Assembly (NCBI GenBank): GCA_965204405.1
Contig: CBDBEN010000004.1
Coordinates: forward strand, 1,302,001-1,366,000
Direction: 5' to 3'
Length of the DNA stretch: 64,000 nt
DNA from: JANQPX01 sp965204405
Lineage (GTDB): Bacteria > Pseudomonadota > Alphaproteobacteria > Geminicoccales > Geminicoccaceae
The notes below the pieces were generated by a model. That model saw only the letters and a list, made by a program, of their open reading frames with translations, did not search any database and was not told where the DNA came from. How positions within the stretch are numbered: position 1 is the first letter of the stretch; every line of letters starts with the position of its first letter. Shown in pieces: positions 18,134 through 25,078 of this stretch. Position numbers and translations under genes: made by a program.

Positions 18134-19783
18134 ATGAAGGGCATGATGATGGAGCGGCCGCTCCTAATCTCGTCTTTGCTCGACCATGCGGTCGACTATT
18201 ACGGCAAGACCGAAATCACCTCGGTTACGGCCGATCAGCCGGACCATCGGATCACTTATCAGGGCATCGGCCGCCGGGCAAAGCAGCTCGCGAACGCATT
18301 GACCACGCGCTTCGCCATCAAGCCCGGTGACCGTATCGCCACCCTCGCCTGGAACGATCATCGGCATCTCGAGATCTATTACGGCGTCTCGGGCATAGGT
18401 GCGGTCTGCCACACCATCAACCCGCGCCTCTTCGCCGACCAGATCATCTATATCGTAAACCATGCCAAGGACCGGGTGCTGTTCACCGATCCAATGTTCA
18501 TGCCTCTGGTCGAAAAGCTGGCGCCTAATATGCCGTCCCTGGAGCATGTCGTGCTCCTGGCCTCGAGGGAGGCGATGCCGGCGGAAGCGAACGGCAGTGC
18601 CCTTGCCTATGAGGACGTGCTCGCCGAGCAGCCGGACGATCTGACCTGGCCAACCTTCGATGAGACCACGGCATCGGGGCTTTGCTACACCTCCGGCACC
18701 ACCGGTCATCCCAAGGGGGTTCTCTATCATCACCGCTCCACGGTGCTGCACAGCTTCGCCATCTCCCTGCCCAGCGCGCTTGGCCTGAGCGCGGACGAAA
18801 CGCTGCTGCCGGTGGTGCCGATGTTCCATGTCAACGCCTGGGGCACGCCTTATGCCTGCCCGATGAGCGGAACCAAACTGGTCATGCCCGGCCCCCGTCT
18901 CGATGGTGCCAGCCTTTACGCGCTGATGGATCGGGAGCAGGTGACGCTGTCGGCAGGCGTGCCCACGATTTGGGCCGGCCTTCTGGATCACTGCGCCAAG
19001 GAAGGGGTCAAGCTCGACAACCTGAAAAGGGTGGTGATTGGCGGTTCGGCGGCACCGCTTTCCATGATCGAGCGCTTCGAGAACGATCATGATGTCGAGG
19101 TGCTGCATGGCTGGGGCATGACGGAGATGAGTCCGGTCGGCGCCGTCGGCAAGCTTGGGGCAGCGCATGCGTCTCTCACCAAGTCCGAACGCCATCAGCT
19201 CAAGGTGAAACAGGGACGCCCGCTCTTCGGTGTCGAGGTGAAGATCGTCGACGATCAGGGCCAGCGCCTCCCTCATGACGGCAAGGCTTCCGGCATCTTG
19301 ATGGTGCGAGGCCCTTGGATCACATCGGGCTATTTCAACGACGAGGACGCAAGCGCCCTGGCATTTGACGAGGAGGGCTGGTTTTCAACCGGTGACATTG
19401 CGACCATCGATGACGAGGGGTTCTTGCAGATCACCGACCGCGCCAAGGATGTCATCAAGTCAGGGGGTGAGTGGATCAGCTCGATCGATCTCGAGAATAT
19501 AGCCGTCGGCCATCCCGCGGTTGTTGAGGCTGCCGTGATCGGCATTCACCACCCCAAATGGGATGAACGACCGCTTCTCATTATCGTCAGGCGCGACGGC
19601 GAGGCGGTCGAGCGCGAGGATATCCTGGACTATCTGAAGGACAAGGTCGTCAAATGGTGGCTTCCGAACGACGTCGTTTTCGTCGACGAGCTGCCGCATA
19701 CCGCCACGGGGAAAATTCAGAAAACCACCCTTCGCGAGCAATTCAAAACCTACAAGTTCCCGCCCGAGACGCAGCCAATGTAG
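18134..19783 (+). CDS. Fatty-acyl-CoA synthetase, AMP-binding family
   Basis: A 549-residue ANL-superfamily ligase that activates a carboxylic acid as acyl-AMP and transfers it to CoA. Motifs: the P-loop YTSGTTGHPKGVLYHH (about 186-201), VPMFHVNAWG, the aromatic LHGWGMTEMSP (about 323-333), GWFSTGDIATID, and the C-terminal hinge ITDRAKDVIKSGGEWIS with catalytic Lys in TATGKIQKT. Overall it looks like the medium/long-chain group that includes AlkK and the 3-methylmercaptopropionyl-CoA ligase DmdB; the substrate cannot be told from sequence. GGGGAGG lies five bases before ATG 18134. Stand-alone gene. Confidence 0.92.
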   Translation: MKGMMMERPLLISSLLDHAVDYYGKTEITSVTADQPDHRITYQGIGRRAKQLANALTTRFAIKPGDRIATLAWNDHRHLEIYYGVSGIGAVCHTINPRLFADQIIYIVNHAKDRVLFTDPMFMPLVEKLAPNMPSLEHVVLLASREAMPAEANGSALAYEDVLAEQPDDLTWPTFDETTASGLCYTSGTTGHPKGVLYHHRSTVLHSFAISLPSALGLSADETLLPVVPMFHVNAWGTPYACPMSGTKLVMPGPRLDGASLYALMDREQVTLSAGVPTIWAGLLDHCAKEGVKLDNLKRVVIGGSAAPLSMIERFENDHDVEVLHGWGMTEMSPVGAVGKLGAAHASLTKSERHQLKVKQGRPLFGVEVKIVDDQGQRLPHDGKASGILMVRGPWITSGYFNDEDASALAFDEEGWFSTGDIATIDDEGFLQITDRAKDVIKSGGEWISSIDLENIAVGHPAVVEAAVIGIHHPKWDERPLLIIVRRDGEAVEREDILDYLKDKVVKWWLPNDVVFVDELPHTATGKIQKTTLREQFKTYKFPPETQPM

Positions 19784-19999
19784 GGTTTCGAGATGATATA
19801 CGAGGGTGCCGGCGTTTACGAAATCAGGCGCAGTCCTCTAGCTCAATGGCCGAGCCGCTGCTAAAAAGATTTCAAATTGGAGCCAATCTAGCTGCTGAGG
19901 TCCATCCGGCTAGCTTCTGCCGATGCGGATCACCCCGCCTCAAGAAGAGTTGCCGGCAGGAAACGGCCTCTCAATCAAGAACGAAGAGGAAATGCCACC

Positions 20000-20479
20000 A
20001 TGATCACGAGCCGCAAGTCCTGGCCTGTTGCCGCGCTCGCTTTGTCAACGCTCTTGGCGGCGTGTGGCGGCGGCGGTGGTGGCGGATCCGAGGAGCTGCC
20101 TGAAATCACGGCGACCACGACGACCACGGTGCAGAACAAGAAGGCGCAGCCGGCTCATGACAGCACTATTCGTCAGCTTGATACCGAGCTGCTTTATGCC
20201 CTGTTCGCCGGCAAGGAGCTGGACGGCATCTCGCCTGACGGCCGTAAATGGCGGGCGAAGTTCGACAGATCGGGAGTTGCCAATATTCGCTGGAAGGGCC
20301 CGGACGGCAGCGGTAGCGATACCGGCTCCTGGAAGATCGAAGGCAATGCCAACTGCATCACCTGGCAAACCCTCATGGACGGCGAAGAAAACTGCATGAC
20401 CGTCTATAAGGTGGATGAAGGTCAGTATAATCTATTCAATGGCAATGGTTCGATGAACAGCCTGATTATGGCTCTCTAG
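20000..20479 (+). CDS. Hypothetical lipoprotein
   Basis: A 159-residue predicted lipoprotein: signal peptide with lipobox LAAC (Cys22), then seven glycines forming a flexible linker, a Thr-rich stretch, and a small C-terminal domain from about residue 58. That domain has 'GRKWRAKFDRSGVANI', 'DTGSWKIEGNANCITW' and a second Cys (ENCMTVYK), a layout that faintly recalls DUF995-type beta domains; I do not claim membership. The two cysteines could form a disulfide. AGAGGAAA lies ahead of the ATG. No operon partner; non-coding DNA follows. Confidence 0.75.
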   Translation: MITSRKSWPVAALALSTLLAACGGGGGGGSEELPEITATTTTTVQNKKAQPAHDSTIRQLDTELLYALFAGKELDGISPDGRKWRAKFDRSGVANIRWKGPDGSGSDTGSWKIEGNANCITWQTLMDGEENCMTVYKVDEGQYNLFNGNGSMNSLIMAL

Positions 20480-20578
20480 TAGCTCATGCCGATCGAAGGA
20501 TTTCCTTTGGATTGAAGCATAAGAGTGACGAGCTATAAGATATTAGTGTCCCGATCGCGACGTTCGTTCGATCTCACC

Positions 20579-20599
20579 GGGTTAACCAGAGGTTAACCC
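20579..20599. promoter_or_regulatory. TTAA-N7-TTAAC dyad, CtrA-box-like
   Basis: GGGTTAACC and GGTTAACCC are perfect inverted halves separated by AGA, giving TTAA-CCAGAGG-TTAAC. This exactly fits the alphaproteobacterial CtrA consensus TTAA-N7-TTAA(C). No annotated gene starts within 800 nt on the plus strand, so it is an orphan site or part of a repeat. Confidence 0.4.
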
Positions 20600-20619
20600 A
20601 ACCGGTTTAGAACAGACTT

Positions 20620-20698
20620 TGGTCCATGAGATCCTGGAAATCCGAGCCTCGCCCTCTGTTCCCGGCGGGCGGGCGGATTTCCAGGATCTCATGGACCA
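20620..20698. repeat. Hairpin repeat, family A copy 1
   Basis: Perfect 25-nt arms beginning TGGTCCATGAGATCCTGG and ending CCAGGATCTCATGGACCA, with a 29-nt loop that ends in GCGGGCGGG. Family mates lie at 44921-44991 and 53723-53798. Confidence 0.8.
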
Positions 20699-20826
20699 GG
20701 AAAACCATCCTGACGCTCGTTCATGAAGAAATGATGAAGAGCGGTTGTTCCGACGGCAGAGCCAGCGGCGGCTCATCGAACGAACGTCGCGGTCAGGACA
20801 CCAGCGCATTCCCGGAACAGCTCGAT

Positions 20827-20930
20827 CCGTCTCTCTCCCATGCCCAACCTCCCCAACGTACTGACCATATCGGGTGGTTGGCGGAAGAGAGGGATGGCAC
20901 CGCGTAAACCTCAATCGGAAACGTTCTAGC
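20827..20930. repeat. Hairpin repeat, family B copy 3, with conserved tail
   Basis: A degenerate palindrome (CTCTCCCATGCCCAACC ... GGTTGGCGGAAGAGAGGG) whose loop ACTGACCATATCGGGTGG and 3' tail CACCGCGTAAACCTC closely match copy 4 at 53344-53444. The conserved tail shows that the repeat unit is longer than the hairpin. Confidence 0.7.
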
Positions 20931-21119
20931 GATTTCTGCGACCATTCACTCGCTAGTCGATTGAATGATCCAGTCCAATTGTGTCCTGACGTCGAAGCTC
21001 GTTCGATCTCTCCAGCTCAGTCGCTTACCAAGCTTACGGCGCCAGCCCGACAAAGAGAGAGAGGTTATCGGGAGAGAATAGACATTCGCTCTTGGAAGCC
21101 GCTCCGATAGATTCAACAT

Positions 21120-21400
21120 GAACCGACGGGATACGCCCGATCTAAATTTTCATCAACTCTTTGATTTACTTATATTTTTACAACAACAATCAGCCAAAAC
21201 ACATGATTGTTCGGCCTCGACGAGCCAGCTGACGATTAAGAACCAACTTACAGTACAATTAGCATAGTTTTAAGAACAATTTTTGGTCAATAAATCAACA
21301 TAATTAAAAACAATATGGCGAGTATATTTATATTTATTTTACGTAAATTAAGTATTCACACTTTTTTACTCGCCAACATACCAATTGTCCGCTAGAAAAC
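21120..21400. other. AT-rich tract upstream of an orphan membrane gene
   Basis: A stretch of nearly 300 nt that is clearly richer in A and T than the rest of the window, with runs such as TTTATATTTATTTTACG and no long open frame. It may carry the promoter of the gene at 21420 or be DNA of foreign origin. Confidence 0.6.
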
Positions 21401-21419
21401 CGGACTTCTATCTTGATGT

Positions 21420-21974
21420 TTGCTCAAGTCGTGCATCTGCACCCTCAGAATAAAGAACGTATTTATTGTGTACTTTTTTTGGGCGACCTTTTTTCTGGCG
21501 CTCATGGTGTTCATTCTTCGTTTACCGGCCACATTTCGGCGCATAAGGGAACAGCGCGAAGCGCTGCGCCCGATCGAGCCGGTAGCCAGGGGAGAGCATC
21601 TTCCCTGCATCGTGAACACCATCGGCGCCGCGATAACCGAGCTGGCGCTTCTCGGGCTATTGGTGCTCGCGGTTTTTCTGGGATTGAACGCCGCCCTCGG
21701 CACTCTTGGGGAAGCGCCTGACGTGTCGACGGCGTTTCAGAAAATCAGCCTTGGAGCCATGATCGCCATCGGCACACTGATTTTGACCGCCTTCATCCTG
21801 GCGGTCAGCCCCCGCGCAACACGCTATGCGCTGGTCATGCTGATCGTCTTCGGGCTGGTCTTATGGATGGTGATGAGCAGTACCGGTGATCAGTGGCCTG
21901 CCATTGCCCTTTTCGGGCTCATAAGCTTCGGCTTGCCCGCCATCTTCCTGCTGATCCTTCGCTCACTTTTCTAG
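21420..21974 (+). CDS. Orphan five-helix membrane protein
   Basis: A 184-residue hydrophobic protein with five likely transmembrane segments at about 14-36, 66-94, 107-129, 133-153 and 158-184, and a short basic loop (FRRIREQREALRP) after the first. I do not recognise the family. The frame begins at a TTG (21420) directly after an AT-rich tract; a later start, for example the ATG near residue 29, would remove most of the first helix. It has no operon partner and is followed by a convergent tRNA gene. Confidence 0.6.
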   Translation: MLKSCICTLRIKNVFIVYFFWATFFLALMVFILRLPATFRRIREQREALRPIEPVARGEHLPCIVNTIGAAITELALLGLLVLAVFLGLNAALGTLGEAPDVSTAFQKISLGAMIAIGTLILTAFILAVSPRATRYALVMLIVFGLVLWMVMSSTGDQWPAIALFGLISFGLPAIFLLILRSLF

Positions 21975-22022
21975 AAAGCGCGACAAAGCCCACTCAAACC
22001 GACAAAGCTACGAAGAAGGTGG

Positions 22023-22098
<76 letters not shown>

Positions 22099-22191
22099 CC
22101 ACAAGGGCGACGCGCGCCTCTAAAAAGCGCGGGTCAGGAGTGATGAGTTAGGACAAGACGTCCGACTTGGCAAGGCCAAAAACGGCCCCGA

Positions 22192-22596
22192 TCATGTGGT
22201 TTCCTCGTCAACCTCGCCTTCGACGTCGATCACATCGCTGACATCGTCATCACCAAGCTCCGAAACGTCCTCGATGGCGCTTTCGCTCTCTTCGTCATCA
22301 TCGGTTTCGGCATCCTCGACGACATCGTCTTCAAGCGGTGTCTCTTCGGCATCAGCGTCGGCATCCTCAACCTCAGCTTCGACTTCTTCTTCCTCCTCCT
22401 CCACAGCAGCTTTCTTCGACACCTTATCGGCAGTCGCCGCCTTGGTTGCGACACGGCTGCGCCGCGTTTTCAAATTTGCAGTCGGGTCGAACGGCGTTTC
22501 ACACGCCGGACAGAGAATTGGATCGCGGAGCATGTCGTAAAAACGCACGCTGCAATTCAAACAGACCCTTTTGGTCCCCCACTCGGCCTTGGCCAC
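22192..22596 (-). CDS. FYDLN-acid domain protein (TIGR02300)
   Basis: A 134-residue protein with an N-terminal zinc ribbon (CLNCSVRFYD ... CPACETPFDP, two CxxC pairs) of the TIGR02300 family, found almost only in Alphaproteobacteria, then a basic patch and a very acidic C-terminal half (about residues 65-134). Function is unknown. It begins with GTG at 22596, preceded by AGGAG. The divergent neighbour is the aroA-family gene, the arrangement seen in many Alphaproteobacteria. Confidence 0.92.
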   Translation of the reverse strand: MAKAEWGTKRVCLNCSVRFYDMLRDPILCPACETPFDPTANLKTRRSRVATKAATADKVSKKAAVEEEEEEVEAEVEDADADAEETPLEDDVVEDAETDDDEESESAIEDVSELGDDDVSDVIDVEGEVDEETT

Positions 22597-22675
22597 ATAG
22601 AACTCCTATTCTCCGGATGTCTTTAGAGGGAGAAGCGATTGCCATGATCAGCCGGAACTGTCAAAAGCAATTTCA

Positions 22676-24079
22676 ATGATCCAGGAGCTTGTTTTCGAAT
22701 TTTCCCATTTTGGACCCGGAAGCCACACCTGTTCGGAGCGGAGCGACAAGGTGCAACTCAAGTCGATGCCGGCCGGCGCTCTTCGAGGCACGGCGAAGCT
22801 GCCCGGAAGCGAAGCCTTGTCGCTCGGAGCCGTGACGCTGGCGGCAATGACGGTAGGCGAGGTCCGGATCAATGGTCTCCTGGAAAACCGGAGCATGATC
22901 GCGGCCCTTCGGGCCCTTCGCGCACTCGGCGTCGAGATCGAACGCGCCGGGGATGGCGGCTGGCTGGTCCAAGGCGTGGGCGTCGGCGGTCTTTCAGAAC
23001 CGGACGGGCCGTTGGATCTCAGCGTTGCCTGCCCTTCCCTGCCCTTGTTTGCCGGCCTTCTCGCAGGCCAGCCTTTCACGACGTTTCTGACCGGTGATGC
23101 TGCGCTTCGCGAGCGGCCGATAGGGCATATCACCAAGCCGCTTTCCGATATGGGCGCGAACTTGCTTGCCCGAACAGGCAACCGGTTGCCGCTTGCCGTG
23201 AGCGGGACGACCGGGCTCATTCCAATCGCCTATGAACAGCCCTTCGCATCGACGGAGATCAAATCCGCTGTCCTGCTTGCGGGCCTGCATGCTGCCGGAC
23301 GAACAACCGTGATCGAGCCCTCATCATCCCCCGATCAGACCGAGCGCATGCTTCGTTATCTCGGTGCCAAGGTCGACACGGAGACTCTGGAGGATGGGCG
23401 CCAAGCTGTCATGATCGACGGCCTGCCGGAACTTCCCGCCCGCGACCTCGACGTGGCAGGCGATCCATCCTTGGCAGCCTTTCTCCTCGTGGCTGCGGCC
23501 CTTTGTCCCGGCTCGACCATCAGGATCGACAAGGTGGGGCAGCATCCCCGGCGAACCGGCCTCTTCACATGCTTGACGGAGATGGGCGCCGTGATCGGCA
23601 CTGGCGAAACGGAAATGGTGTCGGGAGAACCGGCCGCCTCGATCCAAATCGAGCATGCCGGCCTTAACGGCATCGACGTCGCGCCCGAAAGAACTTGCTC
23701 GATGATCGATGACTTGCCCCTTCTCGCGATTGCGGCGGCATTGGCCAGGGGACGTACCCGCATCAACGGCCTCGCCGAACGCCAGGCCGATGAAAGTCAT
23801 TTTTTCAACGCGATCGCTAGTGGCCTCCTTGCAGCAGGCGTTAAAGCCGGTATCGATGCCGATAGCCTGATTATCGAAGGAACCGGCGGCAGTCCGCCCG
23901 CGGGCGGATGCCGGATCGATGCCGCCGGTGATCACCGGATCGCACTCTGCTTCCTGGTACTGGGCTGCCTTGCCAAAGCACCCATCGAGGTCAGCGATGC
24001 TGCGGCGGTCGAGGCCGGCTTCCCCGGCTTCAAGGACCTAATGAACGGCCTCGGCGCTAATATCCGCGAGGCGGCCTGA
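22676..24079 (+). CDS. aroA: AroA-family (EPSP synthase-like) protein with degraded active site
   Basis: A 467-residue member of the 3-phosphoshikimate 1-carboxyvinyltransferase family at the standard aroA place (TIGR02300 - aroA - cmk - rpsA). The two-domain backbone is clear (ALRGTAKLPG, TEIKSAVLLAGLHAAGRTTV, DPSLAAFL, HPRRTGLF, GDHRIAL, FPGFKDLMNGLGA). But the key PGDKSISHR loop reads PGSEALSLG, so the substrate-binding Lys and Arg are Glu46 and Gly51; the NSGT..R loop reads VACPSLP; the Gln after the SS/SA pair is Glu194; and the K-E-S-D-R motif reads D-E-S-H-F (372-376). Asp345, Glu373, Arg147 and Arg421 remain. The frame is intact, so this is not simple decay. Normal EPSP synthase activity looks unlikely. 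Confidence 0.85.
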   Translation: MIQELVFEFSHFGPGSHTCSERSDKVQLKSMPAGALRGTAKLPGSEALSLGAVTLAAMTVGEVRINGLLENRSMIAALRALRALGVEIERAGDGGWLVQGVGVGGLSEPDGPLDLSVACPSLPLFAGLLAGQPFTTFLTGDAALRERPIGHITKPLSDMGANLLARTGNRLPLAVSGTTGLIPIAYEQPFASTEIKSAVLLAGLHAAGRTTVIEPSSSPDQTERMLRYLGAKVDTETLEDGRQAVMIDGLPELPARDLDVAGDPSLAAFLLVAAALCPGSTIRIDKVGQHPRRTGLFTCLTEMGAVIGTGETEMVSGEPAASIQIEHAGLNGIDVAPERTCSMIDDLPLLAIAAALARGRTRINGLAERQADESHFFNAIASGLLAAGVKAGIDADSLIIEGTGGSPPAGGCRIDAAGDHRIALCFLVLGCLAKAPIEVSDAAAVEAGFPGFKDLMNGLGANIREAA

Positions 24080-24080
24080 G

Positions 24081-24259
24081 AGCCCGTTTGGAAAGTTATC
24101 GAATGATTTCATCGTCTTGCAGTCGAGATCAAGTGAGGAAGAGGGTGCTGAGCGATGCGGCGCATCGGTCGAGACTGATGATGCGGCCTGAGTAGGCTGC
24201 AAGACGACCCTTTGGGTGGCCTTGTCTATGAAATCGCTCGATAACTTTTCGAACGGGCT
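24081..24259. mobile_element. MITE-like inverted-repeat element between aroA and cmk
   Basis: A 179-nt segment with 32-nt terminal inverted repeats: AGCCCGTTTGGAAAGTTATC... on the left and its inverted copy ending ...GAACGGGCT on the right (28 of 32 match), plus an inner 10-nt inverted pair (CGTCTTGCAG at 24113, CTGCAAGACG at 24197). The pentamer CTGAG flanks both ends (24076-24080 and 24260-24264), as a target-site duplication would. The left CTGAG contains the aroA stop. No open frame inside; the source transposon is unknown. Confidence 0.65.
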
Positions 24260-24287
24260 CTGAGATGAAAAGAGACGGGAAGATGCT

Positions 24288-24965
24288 ATGCTTGCGCTGA
24301 ACAGAATGGTCGACATGGTGAAAGAAACGTCCCCTCGCATTATCGCGATCGACGGGCCTGCGGGTTCCGGCAAGACGACGCTGGCCGAAATGCTGGCCGC
24401 CTATTTCGGCCTGAAGTTCCTGGATACCGGCCTTCTTTATCGGGCGACCGCGAAGAAGCTCCTGGCGGCTGACGGGAGGACGGACGATACCGGCTTTTTG
24501 GAACAGGCCGCGCGGTCGATCACGCCGGACGATCTCGACCCCAAGGCCCTGATGACGGAGATCATCGGACAAACGGCGTCCAAGGTCGCCGTCGTTCCGG
24601 AGGTCCGAAGCGCTCTTTTGGAGCTGCAAAGGCAGTTCGGCAATGATGGCCGGGGTGCCGTTCTGGTCGGGCGGGACATCGGTACCGTGGTCCGTCCCGA
24701 TGCGACCCACAAGATCTTCGTGACCGCCAGCGTCGAGCAGCGGGCGAAAAGGCGATGTAAACAGTTGCAGGAACGCGGGGTCGCCGCTATATATGACCGC
24801 GTTTTGGAAGAGCTGTGTCAGCGTGACGCACGCGATCAGTCGCGGGCTGTCGCGCCTTTGGTGCCGGCAAAGGACGCGTTTGTACTTGATACCACCGATC
24901 AGACGATCGACATGGCGTTTGACGCCTCGGTCGCTTTTATCAACGGACGGCAGGTTGCCGTCTGA
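24288..24965 (+). CDS. cmk: Cytidylate kinase
   Basis: A P-loop nucleoside monophosphate kinase of 225 residues that phosphorylates CMP and dCMP. The Walker A loop IDGPAGSGKTTLAE (about 19-32), FLDTGLLYRA (about 44-53), VGRDIGTVVRPDA (about 125-137) and the LID region RAKRRCKQL are present. The N-terminus has several Met codons (residues 1, 7, 10), so the exact start is uncertain. Usually linked directly to aroA; here a MITE-like element separates them. rpsA follows in the same direction. Confidence 0.94.
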   Translation: MLALNRMVDMVKETSPRIIAIDGPAGSGKTTLAEMLAAYFGLKFLDTGLLYRATAKKLLAADGRTDDTGFLEQAARSITPDDLDPKALMTEIIGQTASKVAVVPEVRSALLELQRQFGNDGRGAVLVGRDIGTVVRPDATHKIFVTASVEQRAKRRCKQLQERGVAAIYDRVLEELCQRDARDQSRAVAPLVPAKDAFVLDTTDQTIDMAFDASVAFINGRQVAV

Positions 24966-25023
24966 ACATTACTGCCGTTCAACCATCATCGACGCCTCGC
25001 CGATACGATCGATCAACCCCAAC

Positions 25024-25043
25024 CCGGCCGGACTTCGGGCCGG
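25024..25043 (+). promoter_or_regulatory. Stem-loop in the rpsA leader
   Basis: CCGGCC and GGCCGG form a six-base stem around an 8-nt loop, 36 nt before the rpsA start. S1 genes are often translationally autoregulated through leader structure; that this stem does so is inference. Confidence 0.3.
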
Positions 25044-25078
25044 ATAGCCCTGATGGGCAAGGACCTAGGACGAACTTG

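Larger units (their letters stand above)
20546..20801. repeat. 256-nt segment bounded by 27-nt inverted repeats
   Basis: The left arm GTGTCCCGATCGCGACGTTC... (20546-20572) and the right arm ending ...GTCGCGGTCAGGACAC (20775-20801) are inverted copies matching at 25 of 27 positions. They enclose the CtrA-like dyad and the family A hairpin, giving nested palindromes. No transposase is present; the layout is that of a small non-autonomous element. Confidence 0.55.
20480..21419. other. Long non-coding, repeat-rich island
   Basis: A gap of 940 nt between the lipoprotein and an orphan membrane protein. From left to right it holds a 27-nt inverted-repeat pair (20546-20572 and 20775-20801) enclosing a TTAA-N7-TTAA dyad (20579-20599) and a family A hairpin (20620-20698), then a family B hairpin with tail (20827-20930), a third copy of the 27-nt motif (20981-21010), and finally an AT-rich tract (about 21120-21400). 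Short open frames cross the repeats and look spurious. Confidence 0.7.

Noticed and set aside
20626..20907. Short frame in the repeat island
   Set aside because: Made of the hairpin arms themselves; no coding signal.
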